This document shows, piece after piece, positions 7,415-16,239 of a stretch of DNA of 64,000 nt. The stretch spans positions 372,001 to 436,000 of the forward strand of contig JAVSGI010000005.1 of the NCBI GenBank assembly GCA_032334235.1. Reading direction: 5' to 3'. Below the pieces are notes generated by a model, which did not search any database, was not told where the DNA came from, and saw only the letters and a list, made by a program, of their open reading frames with translations. This stretch comes from Paracoccaceae bacterium Fryx2. Lineage in GTDB: Bacteria > Pseudomonadota > Alphaproteobacteria > Rhodobacterales > Rhodobacteraceae. A program made the position numbers and the translations under genes. Position 1 is the first letter of the stretch, and each line of letters starts with the position of its first letter.

Positions 7415-8997
7415 GCGCAGGCTCCCAGAAGGGCATCGAAGCTGTCGAGCGAGGGATGGGCGACGGTGACATCTGTCGGCAGCGCCGTTTGCTTCGGGCT
7501 CAGGCGGAGCATCAGCAGGTCAGGGTCCGGCACCCGGCCGGCGTCGAGATCGTCCGTCAGGAGATGTGCCAGTTCCGCCTCGCAGGCCCGGTCGTGGGCG
7601 ATGAACAGCAGGTCGACCATGCGGCGGCAGGCGTCGCGGCGGGGCAGATCACGCTGCAGCACCTTCCAGGCCTCAGCGTATTCGGTTCGCGGGAACAGGC
7701 TGTCGCGGTAGATCGAACTCCACAGGGCTTGCGGTTTGCGCCGCAGCGCGTGGATGACGTGATGGTAGTTGATGACATGCACGCGATGGCCGTCGCCGCG
7801 ACCACGCGCCCTTGTATGGCTGACGACCAGGGTGCTGCCGAGAAAGGCCTCAAGGCGATCGTCGTAAAGGTGGACCCGCAAGCGCTGCCCGATCAGCTGC
7901 GACGGGGCGCTGTAGAAGATGCTCTTGACCAGAAAGCCGCTGGTGCGGGTGACCGGAACCACGGTCTCTGTAAAGTCGGTGGTGCGCCGGGACGGCAGGG
8001 GCTTCAGATGCGCCTGTTCCGCCTGAACCGCGATCGCCCGCTGCCGGTTGCGCCGTGCCACCAGAATGTCGATGAAGCGGCGGTAGTCCTCAATGCTGGC
8101 GAAGTCGCGGCTGCCGCGCAGGATCAGCGCCTGTTCGATGGCCTTCTTCAGGTGCCGGTTCTGGGATTCCACCGCGCCGTTCTCATGAGCTTCCCCGCGG
8201 TTGTTGCGACTGGCCTCCATGCCGTAATGGCCGACGAAGGCATTGTAGCGCGTGGTGATATCCTGGCGCTGGTCAGCCGTCAGGTTGCGGAAAGCGGCCG
8301 AGAGGCTGTCGGTGCGATGCTCCTGTGGTGCCCCGCCGAGCGACCAGAGCGCCTGCTGCAGGTTCTCGGCCAAGGCCGTGAAGCTCTCCCCGCCCAGGAC
8401 CACCCCGACATGCTCCCACCGGCTGTAGACCATGACGAAGTGGTAGAGCAGATGCGGGAATAGCTGGCCCGCGATCGTCACCTCCAGCTCCTCGGCATGA
8501 GTGAAGTCGGACTGGGCCATGCGGCCCGGCTCCGGCGTCTGGCGGAAGATGATGTCGCGCTCGGGTCCGTTCAGCGCCCGCCACTGCCGCACCCGCCGTT
8601 CCAGGGTGCGCCGGATGCGGTCATCGGGGAAGGCCAGCGGGTGCAGGCCCTGAAGGTGGCGCAGCAGGGTGACGGCCTGCAAGGCGCTGTCCCTCTCCAG
8701 CAAGGGAAGGATGTCGCCCTCCCAATAACCCTCGAGGGGATCGGCCACCGTGCGCCCGTGAACGATCTTGCGGTTCGAGGGCAGCGTCGGGTTGGCATCG
8801 AACCGTCGGGCCGTGCGCTCGCTGAACCCGGCGCGGGCGGCCGACGTGCGCTGACTGTGATATCGGAGGTCGGACATGTATAATCTCAATTGCTGGTCGT
8901 TGATGGGTTTGTAGGCCAACCCGGATCCTCCGTTTGACGGCAGAGGAACCCGGCTTACCAACCCGCAGCGACCAGCACCTTCCCCGAAATCACTCAA
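7411..8997 (-). CDS. istA: IstA, DDE transposase of IS21 family
   Basis: 528 residues. A helix-turn-helix region (TSAARAGFSERTARRFDANP) is followed by an rve-type catalytic core. Likely acidic residues are D in MAQSDFTHAEEL, D in EHRTDSLSAAF and E in GEAHENGAVESQNRHLKKAI. The C-terminal Mu-type beta-barrel region covers VKSIFYSAPSQLIGQRLRVHLYDD. Several start codons are possible; the longest frame begins inside the right end of the element. The gene appears undamaged. Confidence 0.93.
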   Translation of the reverse strand: MSDFGEGAGRCGLVSRVPLPSNGGSGLAYKPINDQQLRLYMSDLRYHSQRTSAARAGFSERTARRFDANPTLPSNRKIVHGRTVADPLEGYWEGDILPLLERDSALQAVTLLRHLQGLHPLAFPDDRIRRTLERRVRQWRALNGPERDIIFRQTPEPGRMAQSDFTHAEELEVTIAGQLFPHLLYHFVMVYSRWEHVGVVLGGESFTALAENLQQALWSLGGAPQEHRTDSLSAAFRNLTADQRQDITTRYNAFVGHYGMEASRNNRGEAHENGAVESQNRHLKKAIEQALILRGSRDFASIEDYRRFIDILVARRNRQRAIAVQAEQAHLKPLPSRRTTDFTETVVPVTRTSGFLVKSIFYSAPSQLIGQRLRVHLYDDRLEAFLGSTLVVSHTRARGRGDGHRVHVINYHHVIHALRRKPQALWSSIYRDSLFPRTEYAEAWKVLQRDLPRRDACRRMVDLLFIAHDRACEAELAHLLTDDLDAGRVPDPDLLMLRLSPKQTALPTDVTVAHPSLDSFDALLGACA

Positions 8998-9096
8998 GCC
9001 GGTGGGGCTGCCCTCCAGACGGGCATGCCCGTCTTCCGTTCAGCCCCACCGGCCAAGGTGGTTGCCGGCACCGGCCAAGATGGTTGTCGCGCAACA

Positions 9097-10057
9097 CCAG
9101 ACCGGTGATCACCACCGGGCCGGGGCCGTGGGTGATCGGGGCTTGCGGGCTGGGGCTGGTGATCACCGATTTGGCATCCATCACCCAGGTGAACTTGCGC
9201 GAGGTGCCATCCGCCATGGTGTCGGTGTATTTCGAGGTTTCTTCGCGGCTTTCCCACGGCTGGTCGCCGACTTCGACCCGGCGCAGCCACTTGACCCACA
9301 TGTTGCCTTCCCACCCCGGCACGCAGAGCCGGACGGGGTAGCCGTGTTCCTTGCGCAGCGCCTCGCCATTGGCCTTGAAGGCCACGAGGCAGTCGTCCAT
9401 CGCCTTTTCCAGCGGGATCGAGCGGCCGTTCGACGAGGCATCGGCGCCTTCGACATAGACCCACTTGCCCTCGGGCTTGACCCTGGCCTCTTCCAGCAGC
9501 AGCCGCAGCGGCACGCCGGTATATTCCATGTTGTGGATCATGCCGTGGGTGAACTGCGAGCCGTTGAGCTGGCTGCCCGCCCATTCCATGCCGGTATTGG
9601 CGGCGCATTCCAGGAAATAGACGTGGCTTTCGCGCGGAAAGCGTTCGAGGTCGGCATAGGTGAACACCAGCGGCGTATCGACCAGACCGTTGATCATCAG
9701 GCGGTAGTCGGGCTTGGCAAGCTCGATCGCGCCGGAATGGTGCCGCTCGAAAGCACAGCCCTGCGGGGTGATGGTGCCGTCGAGCGCATGGATCGGGGTG
9801 AAGTTGATCGACGAGGCGGTCTCGGCCGTAAGCCAGGCCACGTTGCGCCGCACCACGTCCGATTCGAACCTGATCGGCATCCCGTAGGGGACGGCATCGA
9901 CGCCGTCGCCAAGGGTGGAGGCCCAGTCCTGCACTTCGGTAATCAGCGGGTCGGGGGTGGCGGCGCCTGCGCTGGCTGCGACCAGCGCGCCGCCCGCCGC
10001 GAGGCCGGTGCCGAGGAAGCCCCGGCGGGTGGTGCCTTTCATGGGGTCTTGCGTCAT
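9097..10057 (-). pseudogene. soxC: soxC 5' fragment (sulfite-oxidase-family molybdenum subunit of sulfur dehydrogenase), cut by IS21
   Basis: Residues 1-320 of SoxC, the molybdenum subunit that with SoxD removes six electrons from SoxY-bound sulfane. A Tat leader (TTRRGFLGTGLAAGGALVAAS) fits cofactor loading in the cytoplasm. The probable Mo-ligand cysteine is C151 in YFLECAANTG. ATG 10057 is chosen because AAGGAG lies about 9 bases upstream; another in-frame ATG is at 10075. The intact gene would encode 421 residues, normal for SoxC. The break removes the last ~100 residues of the dimerisation domain and adds an IS-derived tail, so a stable enzyme is unlikely. Confidence 0.96.
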
Positions 10058-10095
10058 GAAACAGCGCTCCTTCATAAAGACAGATCGTAAGGGCG

Positions 10096-11787
10096 TCAGG
10101 CCCCGGTGACGACGACCGAGGTGTTGGGTTCAAGCCGCACGGTGCCGATTTTGGCCAGATGGCTTTCGACCACATCCCAGATCTGCGGCCCCTCTGTGCC
10201 CTCGTTGACCGAGGCCCACCCCGCGACGGTGTAGGTTTTCGCGGGCTCGATGGTCTCGCCGGTCTCGATCAGGGTCATGTTGGTGATCCGGCTGCCGATC
10301 GGTTTCGACACGTCGATGTGGTAGCCCATGCCGCCAACGCGGACCATGTCGCCGCCCTGCTGGTAATAGGGGTCGGGGTTGAAGAGGTTGTCCGCCACGT
10401 CTTCCAGAATGGTCAGGATGGTCTCGCCGGTCATTTCAGTGCGGTAGACCTGCCCGTAGGTCATCGAGGTCGCGTTGTGGATGTCCTCGCGGGTGATGCC
10501 TTCGCCTGGAAGGATCGAGGGGCCCCAGCGCACGCCGGGCGACATGGCGATCTGGGCGTCGCGCTCGCTGCGGATCGCGTTGCAGATCAGGTCATCCCAG
10601 GTGCCGTTGAAGTTGCCGCGCCGGTAAAGCAGGCTTTCGGTCTGGCCCACCACCTGCTGCAACTGGTCCTTGAACGGCGCGCGCTCGGCGTCGATCAGGG
10701 CGGCCATGTCGGCGTCGGGCGTGATCACGTCCGAAAAGACCGGGATCAGCTTGTGGCGGAAGCCCATCATCTTTCCGCCCTGCACATCGAGATCGACGCG
10801 CGAGACGAACTTGCCGTTCGACCCCGACGCAATCAGGATGGTCTGGCCGACCAGCACGGGTTCGGGCAGCGCGTCATGGGTGTGGCCGGTCAGGATCACG
10901 TCGATGCCGCTGACATGCGCCGCCATCTTGCGGTCGACATCGAAGCCGTTGTGCGACAGGCACACCACCAGATCGACGCCCGCGGCGCGGACCTCGTCGA
11001 CCATGGCCTGCATCCGCTCCTGCCGGATACCGAACGAATATTCGGGAAACATCCATTTCGGGTTGGCAATCGGCATGTAGGGGAAGGCCTGGCCGATCAC
11101 CGCGATGCGCAGCCCGCCCTTTTCGAAGATCTTGTAGGGCTCGAACGCCGGTTCGTCCCACTCGGAGTCGAAGATGTTGGCGCCGAGGAAGGGGAAGGGC
11201 AGGGACTCGACGATTTCCTTCACCCGGTCGGTGCCGAAGGTCCATTCCCAATGCGAGGTCATGGCTTCGGTGCCAAGCGCGTTCATGATGTTGACCATGT
11301 CCTGACCCTTGGTCAGATAGCTGGTCATCGAGCCGTGCCAGGTGTCGCCGCCATCCAGCAGGATGCTGTCGGGGCGCGCGGCACGGATGGATTTCACCAC
11401 GGTCGCCACCCGGTCCAGCCCGCCCATCTTGCCGTAGGTCCGCGCCAGCGCCACGAAATCCTCGTGGGTCAGGGCATAGGCCTCGGGCGAGCCGGGGGTC
11501 AGGTTGAAAAGTTTGATCAGGTCAGCACCGGTGACGTGCGGCGGTTTGCCTTTCGCGTCACCGACGCCAAGGTTGATCTCGGGTTCACGAAACCAGATCG
11601 GCTTGGTCTGGGCGTGAATGTCGGTGATGTGGATCAGGGTGACATTTCCGAAATCGTCGAACTGGAGCAACTGGTCCTGGCTCAGCGCCTGCTGGGCCGC
11701 CAGCTTCGACCAGTTGCCGATGCCCGACGCCCCCCAGATGGCCGAGGCCGCCACCGATGCCTGCAAGAATTCGCGGCGCGTGATCAT
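10096..11787 (-). CDS. soxB: SoxB, dimanganese thiosulfohydrolase
   Basis: 563 residues of the 5'-nucleotidase/metallophosphatase fold. SoxB hydrolyses sulfate from the thiosulfonate on SoxY. The N-terminus (MITRREFLQASVAASAIWG) is a Tat leader. Metal and active-site motifs are HITDIHAQTKP (53-63), LLDGGDTWHGSMTS, LSHNGFDVDRK and LTGHTHDALPEP, with a 5'-nucleotidase C-terminal domain after residue ~380. ATG 11787 has AGGAGAG a few bases upstream; the longer frame upstream is in the soxA-soxB gap and carries no leader. It is encoded between soxA and soxC in the usual sox order. Confidence 0.97.
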   Translation of the reverse strand: MITRREFLQASVAASAIWGASGIGNWSKLAAQQALSQDQLLQFDDFGNVTLIHITDIHAQTKPIWFREPEINLGVGDAKGKPPHVTGADLIKLFNLTPGSPEAYALTHEDFVALARTYGKMGGLDRVATVVKSIRAARPDSILLDGGDTWHGSMTSYLTKGQDMVNIMNALGTEAMTSHWEWTFGTDRVKEIVESLPFPFLGANIFDSEWDEPAFEPYKIFEKGGLRIAVIGQAFPYMPIANPKWMFPEYSFGIRQERMQAMVDEVRAAGVDLVVCLSHNGFDVDRKMAAHVSGIDVILTGHTHDALPEPVLVGQTILIASGSNGKFVSRVDLDVQGGKMMGFRHKLIPVFSDVITPDADMAALIDAERAPFKDQLQQVVGQTESLLYRRGNFNGTWDDLICNAIRSERDAQIAMSPGVRWGPSILPGEGITREDIHNATSMTYGQVYRTEMTGETILTILEDVADNLFNPDPYYQQGGDMVRVGGMGYHIDVSKPIGSRITNMTLIETGETIEPAKTYTVAGWASVNEGTEGPQIWDVVESHLAKIGTVRLEPNTSVVVTGA

Positions 11788-11902
11788 TCGGTCTCTCCTT
11801 GCCCGGCGGGCGTGCGTGGTCCCGCGCGCATCGGCGCGTCGGGCGGGGCGGGTCTGATGCAAGAGCGGGGGGCGCGCCGGGTCGGGCGCGCGCCCGGACG
11901 GT

Positions 11903-12766
11903 TCAGGGGCGCACCGAGACGCCTTCGACCGAAAGCCCGGCCCCGCGCGAGGCGACGTAAAGCTCCAGCGCGCGGAACTCGGGCGAGCCTGCGGCAAAGG
12001 TTTCGGCACGGGTGTCGCGCACGCAGCCGACGAACCGCTGGTGGATCGAGACCACCGCCGCATCCTTCAGCCGGTAGGCCGGAAAGCCGTTGATCTGGCC
12101 CTGGCTCAGATGGTCGGCGCGGATCATGTTGCCGTAGTTGGTCTCGTGGCAGTTGGCGCAGGACATCTCGAGCTGGCCGTAGCGGGTGTAGTAGATTTCC
12201 TTGCCCTGTTCCCACCAGATCTCGGCGGGGCCGTCGATGGCGACATTCATCACGTCGCCTCGCGACTGCATGGAAATCGCGGCCGTCATGTTCTTCATGT
12301 CGTCGCTGTTCCACTTCCAGGCCTCGGCGCCCATGCGGGTGGTGCGGCAGTCGTTGACGAAGTTTTCCAGCGACCACAGGTCGTCACCGGCCGCGTTGAT
12401 CTTGGGCATCGAGGTCCGCACGCCCTTCATGCTTTCGATATCGTCATGGCACGAGGCGCAGGATTTGCCTTCGCTGCCATCGACCTTGGCCCAGAGGTCT
12501 GTGCCCTTGTCGACGAAAACGATCGCCGGGTTGGAAAAGTCGTCCATCTGCATGGTGCGGGTTTCGCTTTCGCGGAACAGCCAGCCCGACAGAACCTCGG
12601 GCAGCACGTCCTTGACTGCGGGGCCGGGGGCGGCGCGGGTCACCAGGGTGATTTCCTCGTTCACCACCAGATCGACACCTTCCAGAGCCTCGGCGGTTGC
12701 CACGCCTGCGGCCAGAACGGCCATCGCGGTCGCGGCGATCAGTTTGCTGTTGTGACGCAAACGCAT
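11903..12766 (-). CDS. soxA: SoxA, diheme c-type cytochrome of SoxAX
   Basis: 287 residues, periplasmic. SoxAX oxidatively couples thiosulfate to the SoxY cysteine. A signal peptide ends near VATAEA (about residue 26). Heme sites are CASCH (103-107) and CANCH (203-207). C248 in RFVGCVRDTRAE is the conserved cysteine persulfide ligand of the active heme. The C-terminus SPEFRALELYVASRGAGLSVEG is closely Paracoccus-like. It is followed by a 115-base gap before soxB. Confidence 0.97.
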   Translation of the reverse strand: MRLRHNSKLIAATAMAVLAAGVATAEALEGVDLVVNEEITLVTRAAPGPAVKDVLPEVLSGWLFRESETRTMQMDDFSNPAIVFVDKGTDLWAKVDGSEGKSCASCHDDIESMKGVRTSMPKINAAGDDLWSLENFVNDCRTTRMGAEAWKWNSDDMKNMTAAISMQSRGDVMNVAIDGPAEIWWEQGKEIYYTRYGQLEMSCANCHETNYGNMIRADHLSQGQINGFPAYRLKDAAVVSIHQRFVGCVRDTRAETFAAGSPEFRALELYVASRGAGLSVEGVSVRP

Positions 12767-12843
12767 TGCAGATCCTCCCTGGGTGGGGCCGCCCGCCCCC
12801 GTTGCGGTCTTGGGGCGGTGTGCCTGTTCGGTGACCGTCGCGA

Positions 12844-13173
12844 TCAGGCGATGGTGATCGGCTTGCTGTCTTCGTAGACCGAGCCGTCGTCGTCATACCA
12901 GGTGAACCTGAACTCGCCCGCCGCGTCGATCTTCGCGTCGAATTCGAAGTAGGGGTTGGTCGAGACCGCCGGTTCGATGGTGATGTCGATCACGTTCACC
13001 CCGTTGAATTCGCAGGTGAAACGGTTGATGATCGAGCGCGGGATCAGGCTGCCGTCGGCGGCCTTGCGCTGCCCCGATTCCATCGGGTGGCTGATCAGGG
13101 TCTTGAGCGTCACCACCTCGCCGGCCGCTGCCGACTTGGGGACCTTGACGCGGGGTTTTACGTCTTCTGCCAT
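12844..13173 (-). CDS. soxZ: SoxZ, sulfur carrier complex partner
   Basis: 109 residues without a signal peptide; SoxZ is exported bound to SoxY. The immunoglobulin-like SoxZ fold is recognised from RVKVPKSAAAGEVVTLKTLI, the HPMESGQRK loop and the C-terminal FRFTWYDDDGSVYEDSKPI. It lies 57 bases downstream of soxY with its own ribosome-binding site (AAGGAGATG). Length is typical. Confidence 0.96.
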   Translation of the reverse strand: MAEDVKPRVKVPKSAAAGEVVTLKTLISHPMESGQRKAADGSLIPRSIINRFTCEFNGVNVIDITIEPAVSTNPYFEFDAKIDAAGEFRFTWYDDDGSVYEDSKPITIA

Positions 13174-13230
13174 GGTTCATCTCCTTGGGTTCCTGTCTGA
13201 CACGGGCGGTTGGCCGCCCCGGTGCCAGGC

Positions 13231-13647
13231 TCAGCCGCCGCAGCCGCCGATGGTGACTTTCACGGTCGAGGATGCCTGCACGAAGCTGCCGTCGGCCATT
13301 TTGGCGATGGCCAGCACGTCCTGCGTCTTGGCAAGGCGGATGCGCGTCGCGGCCATCTGCGACCCGGCCCCGGGGCCGAAGGTGAAGGTGGCGACCGCAG
13401 GCGTCGGGTTACCCGTGGCCAGCAGCATGATCGACACAGCGCCGGGCGCGTCGACCGAAACCGGAACGGTGTTGCCGTTCTCGGCGATTTCGGGGGCGGT
13501 CAGGGTGATGCCGCCGCTGCCGACAGCCGCGCCGCCGGTGAAGGCCGCGACCGCCTCTTCCACCGCAGCCAGGGCCGGGAAGGGCAGCGCAAGTGCGGCA
13601 ACCCCGCCGATACCCAGCGCAAGCGCATGACGTCTTGTCAGGTTCAT
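13231..13647 (-). CDS. soxY: SoxY, sulfur-carrier protein with C-terminal GGCGG
   Basis: 138 residues. A Tat-type leader (NLTRRHALALGIGGVAALAL) exports the folded SoxYZ pair. The swinging-arm end is TIGGCGG, with C136 the residue that carries the sulfur intermediates through the Sox cycle. The rest is the SoxY immunoglobulin-like domain. A strong ribosome-binding site (AAGGAGATC) precedes ATG 13647. Length and motif are fully normal. Confidence 0.97.
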   Translation of the reverse strand: MNLTRRHALALGIGGVAALALPFPALAAVEEAVAAFTGGAAVGSGGITLTAPEIAENGNTVPVSVDAPGAVSIMLLATGNPTPAVATFTFGPGAGSQMAATRIRLAKTQDVLAIAKMADGSFVQASSTVKVTIGGCGG

Positions 13648-13681
13648 GGTGATCTCCTTCGTCTTTGTCAGCCCCCGCCCG

Positions 13682-14155
13682 TCACTCTTTGAGCGTCAGG
13701 AGGTAGGCAACCACATCTTCGACTTGCTGGGCGGTCAGGATCGGGGGCAGATCGCCCTCGGGTGCCTTGCCGGTATAGGCGGCACCGGGGCGGATGAAGC
13801 CTTCGGTCTTGTAGAAGGGCGGCATGACCGTGACCTCGAACGTCTGCTTCGCATTGACGACCATGCCGCGCAGATGGGCCTCGTCATAGCGGTCGGCGGC
13901 ACCGTCCAGCGTCGGACCGACATTGCCCTGAAACTGCACGTCCGGCATGGCGCTGATCGTGTGGCAGGCCACGCAATTGCCGAGCGCGGCGGTGGTCATC
14001 ACCGTTGCCCCGGCTGCGGGATCGCCCGGCGCGTCCGACAGCGGCGCCACGACCGAACCTTCGGAGAACGTCACGGCGGCAGGGGCCGTTTCACTGAGTG
14101 CGGGCATGACCGCAACTGCAGACGCAAGCACGCCAAGCACAATGATGCGCTTCAT
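13682..14155 (-). CDS. soxX: SoxX, monoheme cytochrome c of SoxAX
   Basis: 157 residues with a signal peptide (LGVLASAVAVMPALSE) and one heme site, CVACH (61-65). A distal Met is likely from TVMPPFYKTEGF, and the C-terminal helix is QQVEDVVAYLLTLKE. It forms the SoxAX enzyme with SoxA. It is the first gene of the structural soxXYZABCDEF operon, and the 157-base gap upstream holds a probable SoxR-controlled promoter. Confidence 0.96.
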   Translation of the reverse strand: MKRIIVLGVLASAVAVMPALSETAPAAVTFSEGSVVAPLSDAPGDPAAGATVMTTAALGNCVACHTISAMPDVQFQGNVGPTLDGAADRYDEAHLRGMVVNAKQTFEVTVMPPFYKTEGFIRPGAAYTGKAPEGDLPPILTAQQVEDVVAYLLTLKE

Positions 14156-14312
14156 TGAAGTCCTCCCTGATGTCTCCCGACTCGCAGTCTATGACACGCC
14201 GGCCCGTCCCCGCAACAAAATATTACAATTTTTGCATGTATATTGGCCGTTTCCTGGTGATGCGGCGCAATATGTTGAAAAGAAGCAGGAAAATGGCATG
14301 TTTCTCGGGGCG
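14156..14312 (-). promoter_or_regulatory. soxW-soxX intergenic region with probable SoxR operator
   Basis: A 157-base gap between soxW and soxX containing an AT-rich patch (about 14213-14245) in otherwise GC-rich DNA. The patch holds ATTACAATTTTT (14222-14233) followed by TATATT. The same ATTACAATnTTT...TATATT arrangement occurs in the soxV-soxS gap. In Paracoccus pantotrophus SoxR is known to bind both of these intergenic regions, so a SoxR site and soxX promoter are inferred here. Confidence 0.6.
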
Positions 14313-14873
14313 TCAGTCGCCCGCGTTCATTCGCCCGGCCAGATACTTCTGGAAGTGTTCGCCGCTGTCATAGCCGTGATCGCGGACCCAGGTCAGCAGC
14401 GCCTCGGTGGTGCCCTTGCCGAAAGATCCCGGCATGGCCACCACGGCGGCCTCGGCGGCGGTCTGGCCTTCGGGCACCTCTTCGGGCAGGAAGATCAGCG
14501 TCGGCGTGAACACCACGCCCCAGCGCACCGCCATCGCCTTTTCGGGCAGCACGGTGCCGTCGAAGTCGGTCACCTCGACATCGCCGAACAGGTTCATCTG
14601 CACCACGAAAAAGCTTTCGCGTATCAGCGCGTCGATTGCCGGGTCGGGAAAGACCTTCTCGTGCATTTCTGTGCAGTAGATGCAGCCGCGCTGTTCAAAG
14701 GTGATCATCAGGCGCTTGCCCTCGGCATTGGCCTCGGCCAGATCGTCGCGCAGATCCTTGAAGGTGTCGCGCAGCCAGTCCGGCTTGTGCAGGCCGTCGT
14801 CGCCCAGTTCGGCCGCAAAGGCGGGCAAAGCAAGGGCGATCACGGTGGCGGCGGTGGCGAACAAACGGTGCAT
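14313..14873 (-). CDS. soxW: SoxW, periplasmic thioredoxin
   Basis: 186 residues: a signal peptide (LFATAATVIALALPAFA), then a thioredoxin-like SoxW/DsbE fold with CIYC at 64-67 (FEQRGCIYCTEMHEKVF) and the cis-Pro region VVFTPTLIFLPEE. SoxW is reduced by the membrane protein SoxV encoded just upstream and keeps periplasmic Sox thiols reduced. ATG 14873 is chosen because the leader follows immediately; the longer open frame upstream overlaps soxV in another frame. Confidence 0.93.
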   Translation of the reverse strand: MHRLFATAATVIALALPAFAAELGDDGLHKPDWLRDTFKDLRDDLAEANAEGKRLMITFEQRGCIYCTEMHEKVFPDPAIDALIRESFFVVQMNLFGDVEVTDFDGTVLPEKAMAVRWGVVFTPTLIFLPEEVPEGQTAAEAAVVAMPGSFGKGTTEALLTWVRDHGYDSGEHFQKYLAGRMNAGD

Positions 14874-14890
14874 GGCAGTCCTCCCCATGG

Positions 14891-15628
14891 TTATCGGAGC
14901 GTGCTGGTGAAGTCGAAGTTGCGGATCATGAAGTCTGCTATGTAGCTGACGGAATTGGTGGCGATCAGTATGGCGAAGACGATCAGCATCACCCCCATGA
15001 TCTTTTCCACATACCCCAGATACTGCCGGTTGCGCCCGACCCAGCCCAGAAACGGCCTGGCGAACAGGGCGGCCAGCACGAAGGGCAGCGTCATCGCCAG
15101 ACCGTAAACCAGCAGCAAGGCCGCCCCGCGCCACAGGTCGCCCATGCCCGAGGCGACCATCAGTATCGCCGCCAGCGCCGGGCCGACGCAGGGCGTCCAG
15201 CCGAAACCGAAGGCGAGCCCCATGACATAGGCGCCGATCAGGGTCGAGGGTTCTGTCTTGGACTCGATTCGCGCCTCGCGATAGAGGAACGGCACCCGGA
15301 TCACGCCGAGGAAATGCAGCCCGAACACCAGCAGCACCGCCGCCGCGACGTAGGACAGGGGTTCCTTCCACTGGATGAAGCTGCGCCCCAGCGCCGTGGC
15401 GCCCAGCCCCAGCAGCACGAAGATCGTGGTGACCCCCAGCGCGAAGGCGGTGGCAGAAATGACCAGCCGCAGTTGCGCGCCGGGGGCGATGGCGGTGTTG
15501 CCGCGCAACTCCTGCATGGAAATCCCGGCCATGTAGCAGAGGTAGAACGGCACCATCGGCAGGATGCAGGGCGAAAGGAACGACAAGAGCCCCGCCAGTG
15601 CCGCCCCCCCGAATGTCATGTCGAACAT
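14891..15628 (-). CDS. soxV: SoxV, CcdA-family membrane electron transporter
   Basis: 245 residues, six predicted helices. CcdA/DsbD-type motifs with the two redox cysteines are visible: LSFLSPCILPMVPFYLCYMAG near the N-terminus and GFGWTPCVGPALAAIL in the middle. It passes electrons from cytoplasmic thioredoxin to periplasmic SoxW. ATG 15628 with GGGGGGAGA upstream is preferred over a start 42 bases earlier, because the extra residues are charged and not family-like. It is transcribed divergently from soxS. Confidence 0.94.
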   Translation of the reverse strand: MFDMTFGGAALAGLLSFLSPCILPMVPFYLCYMAGISMQELRGNTAIAPGAQLRLVISATAFALGVTTIFVLLGLGATALGRSFIQWKEPLSYVAAAVLLVFGLHFLGVIRVPFLYREARIESKTEPSTLIGAYVMGLAFGFGWTPCVGPALAAILMVASGMGDLWRGAALLLVYGLAMTLPFVLAALFARPFLGWVGRNRQYLGYVEKIMGVMLIVFAILIATNSVSYIADFMIRNFDFTSTLR

Positions 15629-15747
15629 GCCCGTCTCCCCCCGCCGCTGCTGTGGCCTTTCCCGCGGCACCGGGAAGGTGGACGGCTGGCTTGCTTGTTT
15701 CGAAATTCACATTACAATGTTTCTATATTTTCCGGCAGGCGTCAATC
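15629..15747. promoter_or_regulatory. soxV-soxS divergent promoter region with probable SoxR operator
   Basis: The 119-base divergent gap contains an AT-rich stretch, 15699-15735. A 5-2-5 palindrome, ACATT-AC-AATGT, lies at 15709-15720 and is followed by TTTCTATATTTTCC. The core ATTACAATnTTT...TATATT repeats upstream of soxX. A SoxR repressor site serving both soxVW and soxSR is inferred from this shared motif and from what is known in Paracoccus. Confidence 0.6.
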
Positions 15748-16143
15748 ATGCACCCTATGCGAATCTTTTTCGGCCCCGCCGCGCGGCGTCTGGCCCTGTC
15801 GGCGCTTCTGGCGCCGGGCGCGCTGCCGGCGCGGGCCGAGTTGCAGCTCTACATGTTCGAACAGGTTGGCTGCATCTACTGCGAACAGTGGAAGCGCGAG
15901 GTGGGCGACGCCTATCCGCTGACCGCCGAGGGGCGGGCCGCGCCGCTGGTGCCGGTGAACATCCGGGCCGACCTGCCTGCGGGGCTGAGCGTGGTCAGCC
16001 CGCCGCATTTCACCCCGACCTTCGTGCTGGCACAGGACGGGGTGGAACTCGGGCGGATCGAGGGCTATCCGGGCGAGGCGTTCTTCTGGGGCCTGCTGGG
16101 CCAGATGATCGCCGCCGCGCCGGGCGCGACCGTCACGGATTGA
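15748..16143 (+). CDS. soxS: SoxS, periplasmic thioredoxin
   Basis: 131 residues. A basic, hydrophobic leader (RRLALSALLAPGALPARA) precedes a small thioredoxin fold with CIYC at 42-45 (FEQVGCIYCEQWKREVG) and the cis-Pro segment PHFTPTFVLAQDG. In Paracoccus SoxS is needed for full activation of the SoxYZ carrier. ATG 15748 is used; ATG 15757 is equally possible, and neither has a strong ribosome-binding site. Earlier in-frame starts would run through the operator region. Confidence 0.9.
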   Translation: MHPMRIFFGPAARRLALSALLAPGALPARAELQLYMFEQVGCIYCEQWKREVGDAYPLTAEGRAAPLVPVNIRADLPAGLSVVSPPHFTPTFVLAQDGVELGRIEGYPGEAFFWGLLGQMIAAAPGATVTD

Positions 16144-16239
16144 CCGGCGAAACTGCCCCGGAGCGGCGCTTGCCACTGGCCGGGGCAGGGCCGTCATGCC
16201 AAGGTCGGCCGCAACGGGGGCAGCCAGGAGCAGCGAGAC

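Larger units (their letters stand above)
6510..9096 (-). mobile_element. IS21-family insertion sequence, 2587 bp
   Basis: The element begins TGTAGCGCG and ends CGCGCAACA, so it has 5'-TG...CA-3' ends. The outer inverted repeats match at 14 of 16 positions (TGTNGCGCGNCAACCA). Subterminal copies of CAACCAnnTTGGCCGG occur twice at the right end (near 9050-9090) and once at the left (near 6538-6555), the usual IS21 arrangement of transposase-binding repeats. A 6-bp direct repeat CCAGAC flanks it (6504-6509 and 9097-9102). It carries istA and istB on the minus strand. Removing the element and one duplication rebuilds soxC without any frame change. Confidence 0.95.
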
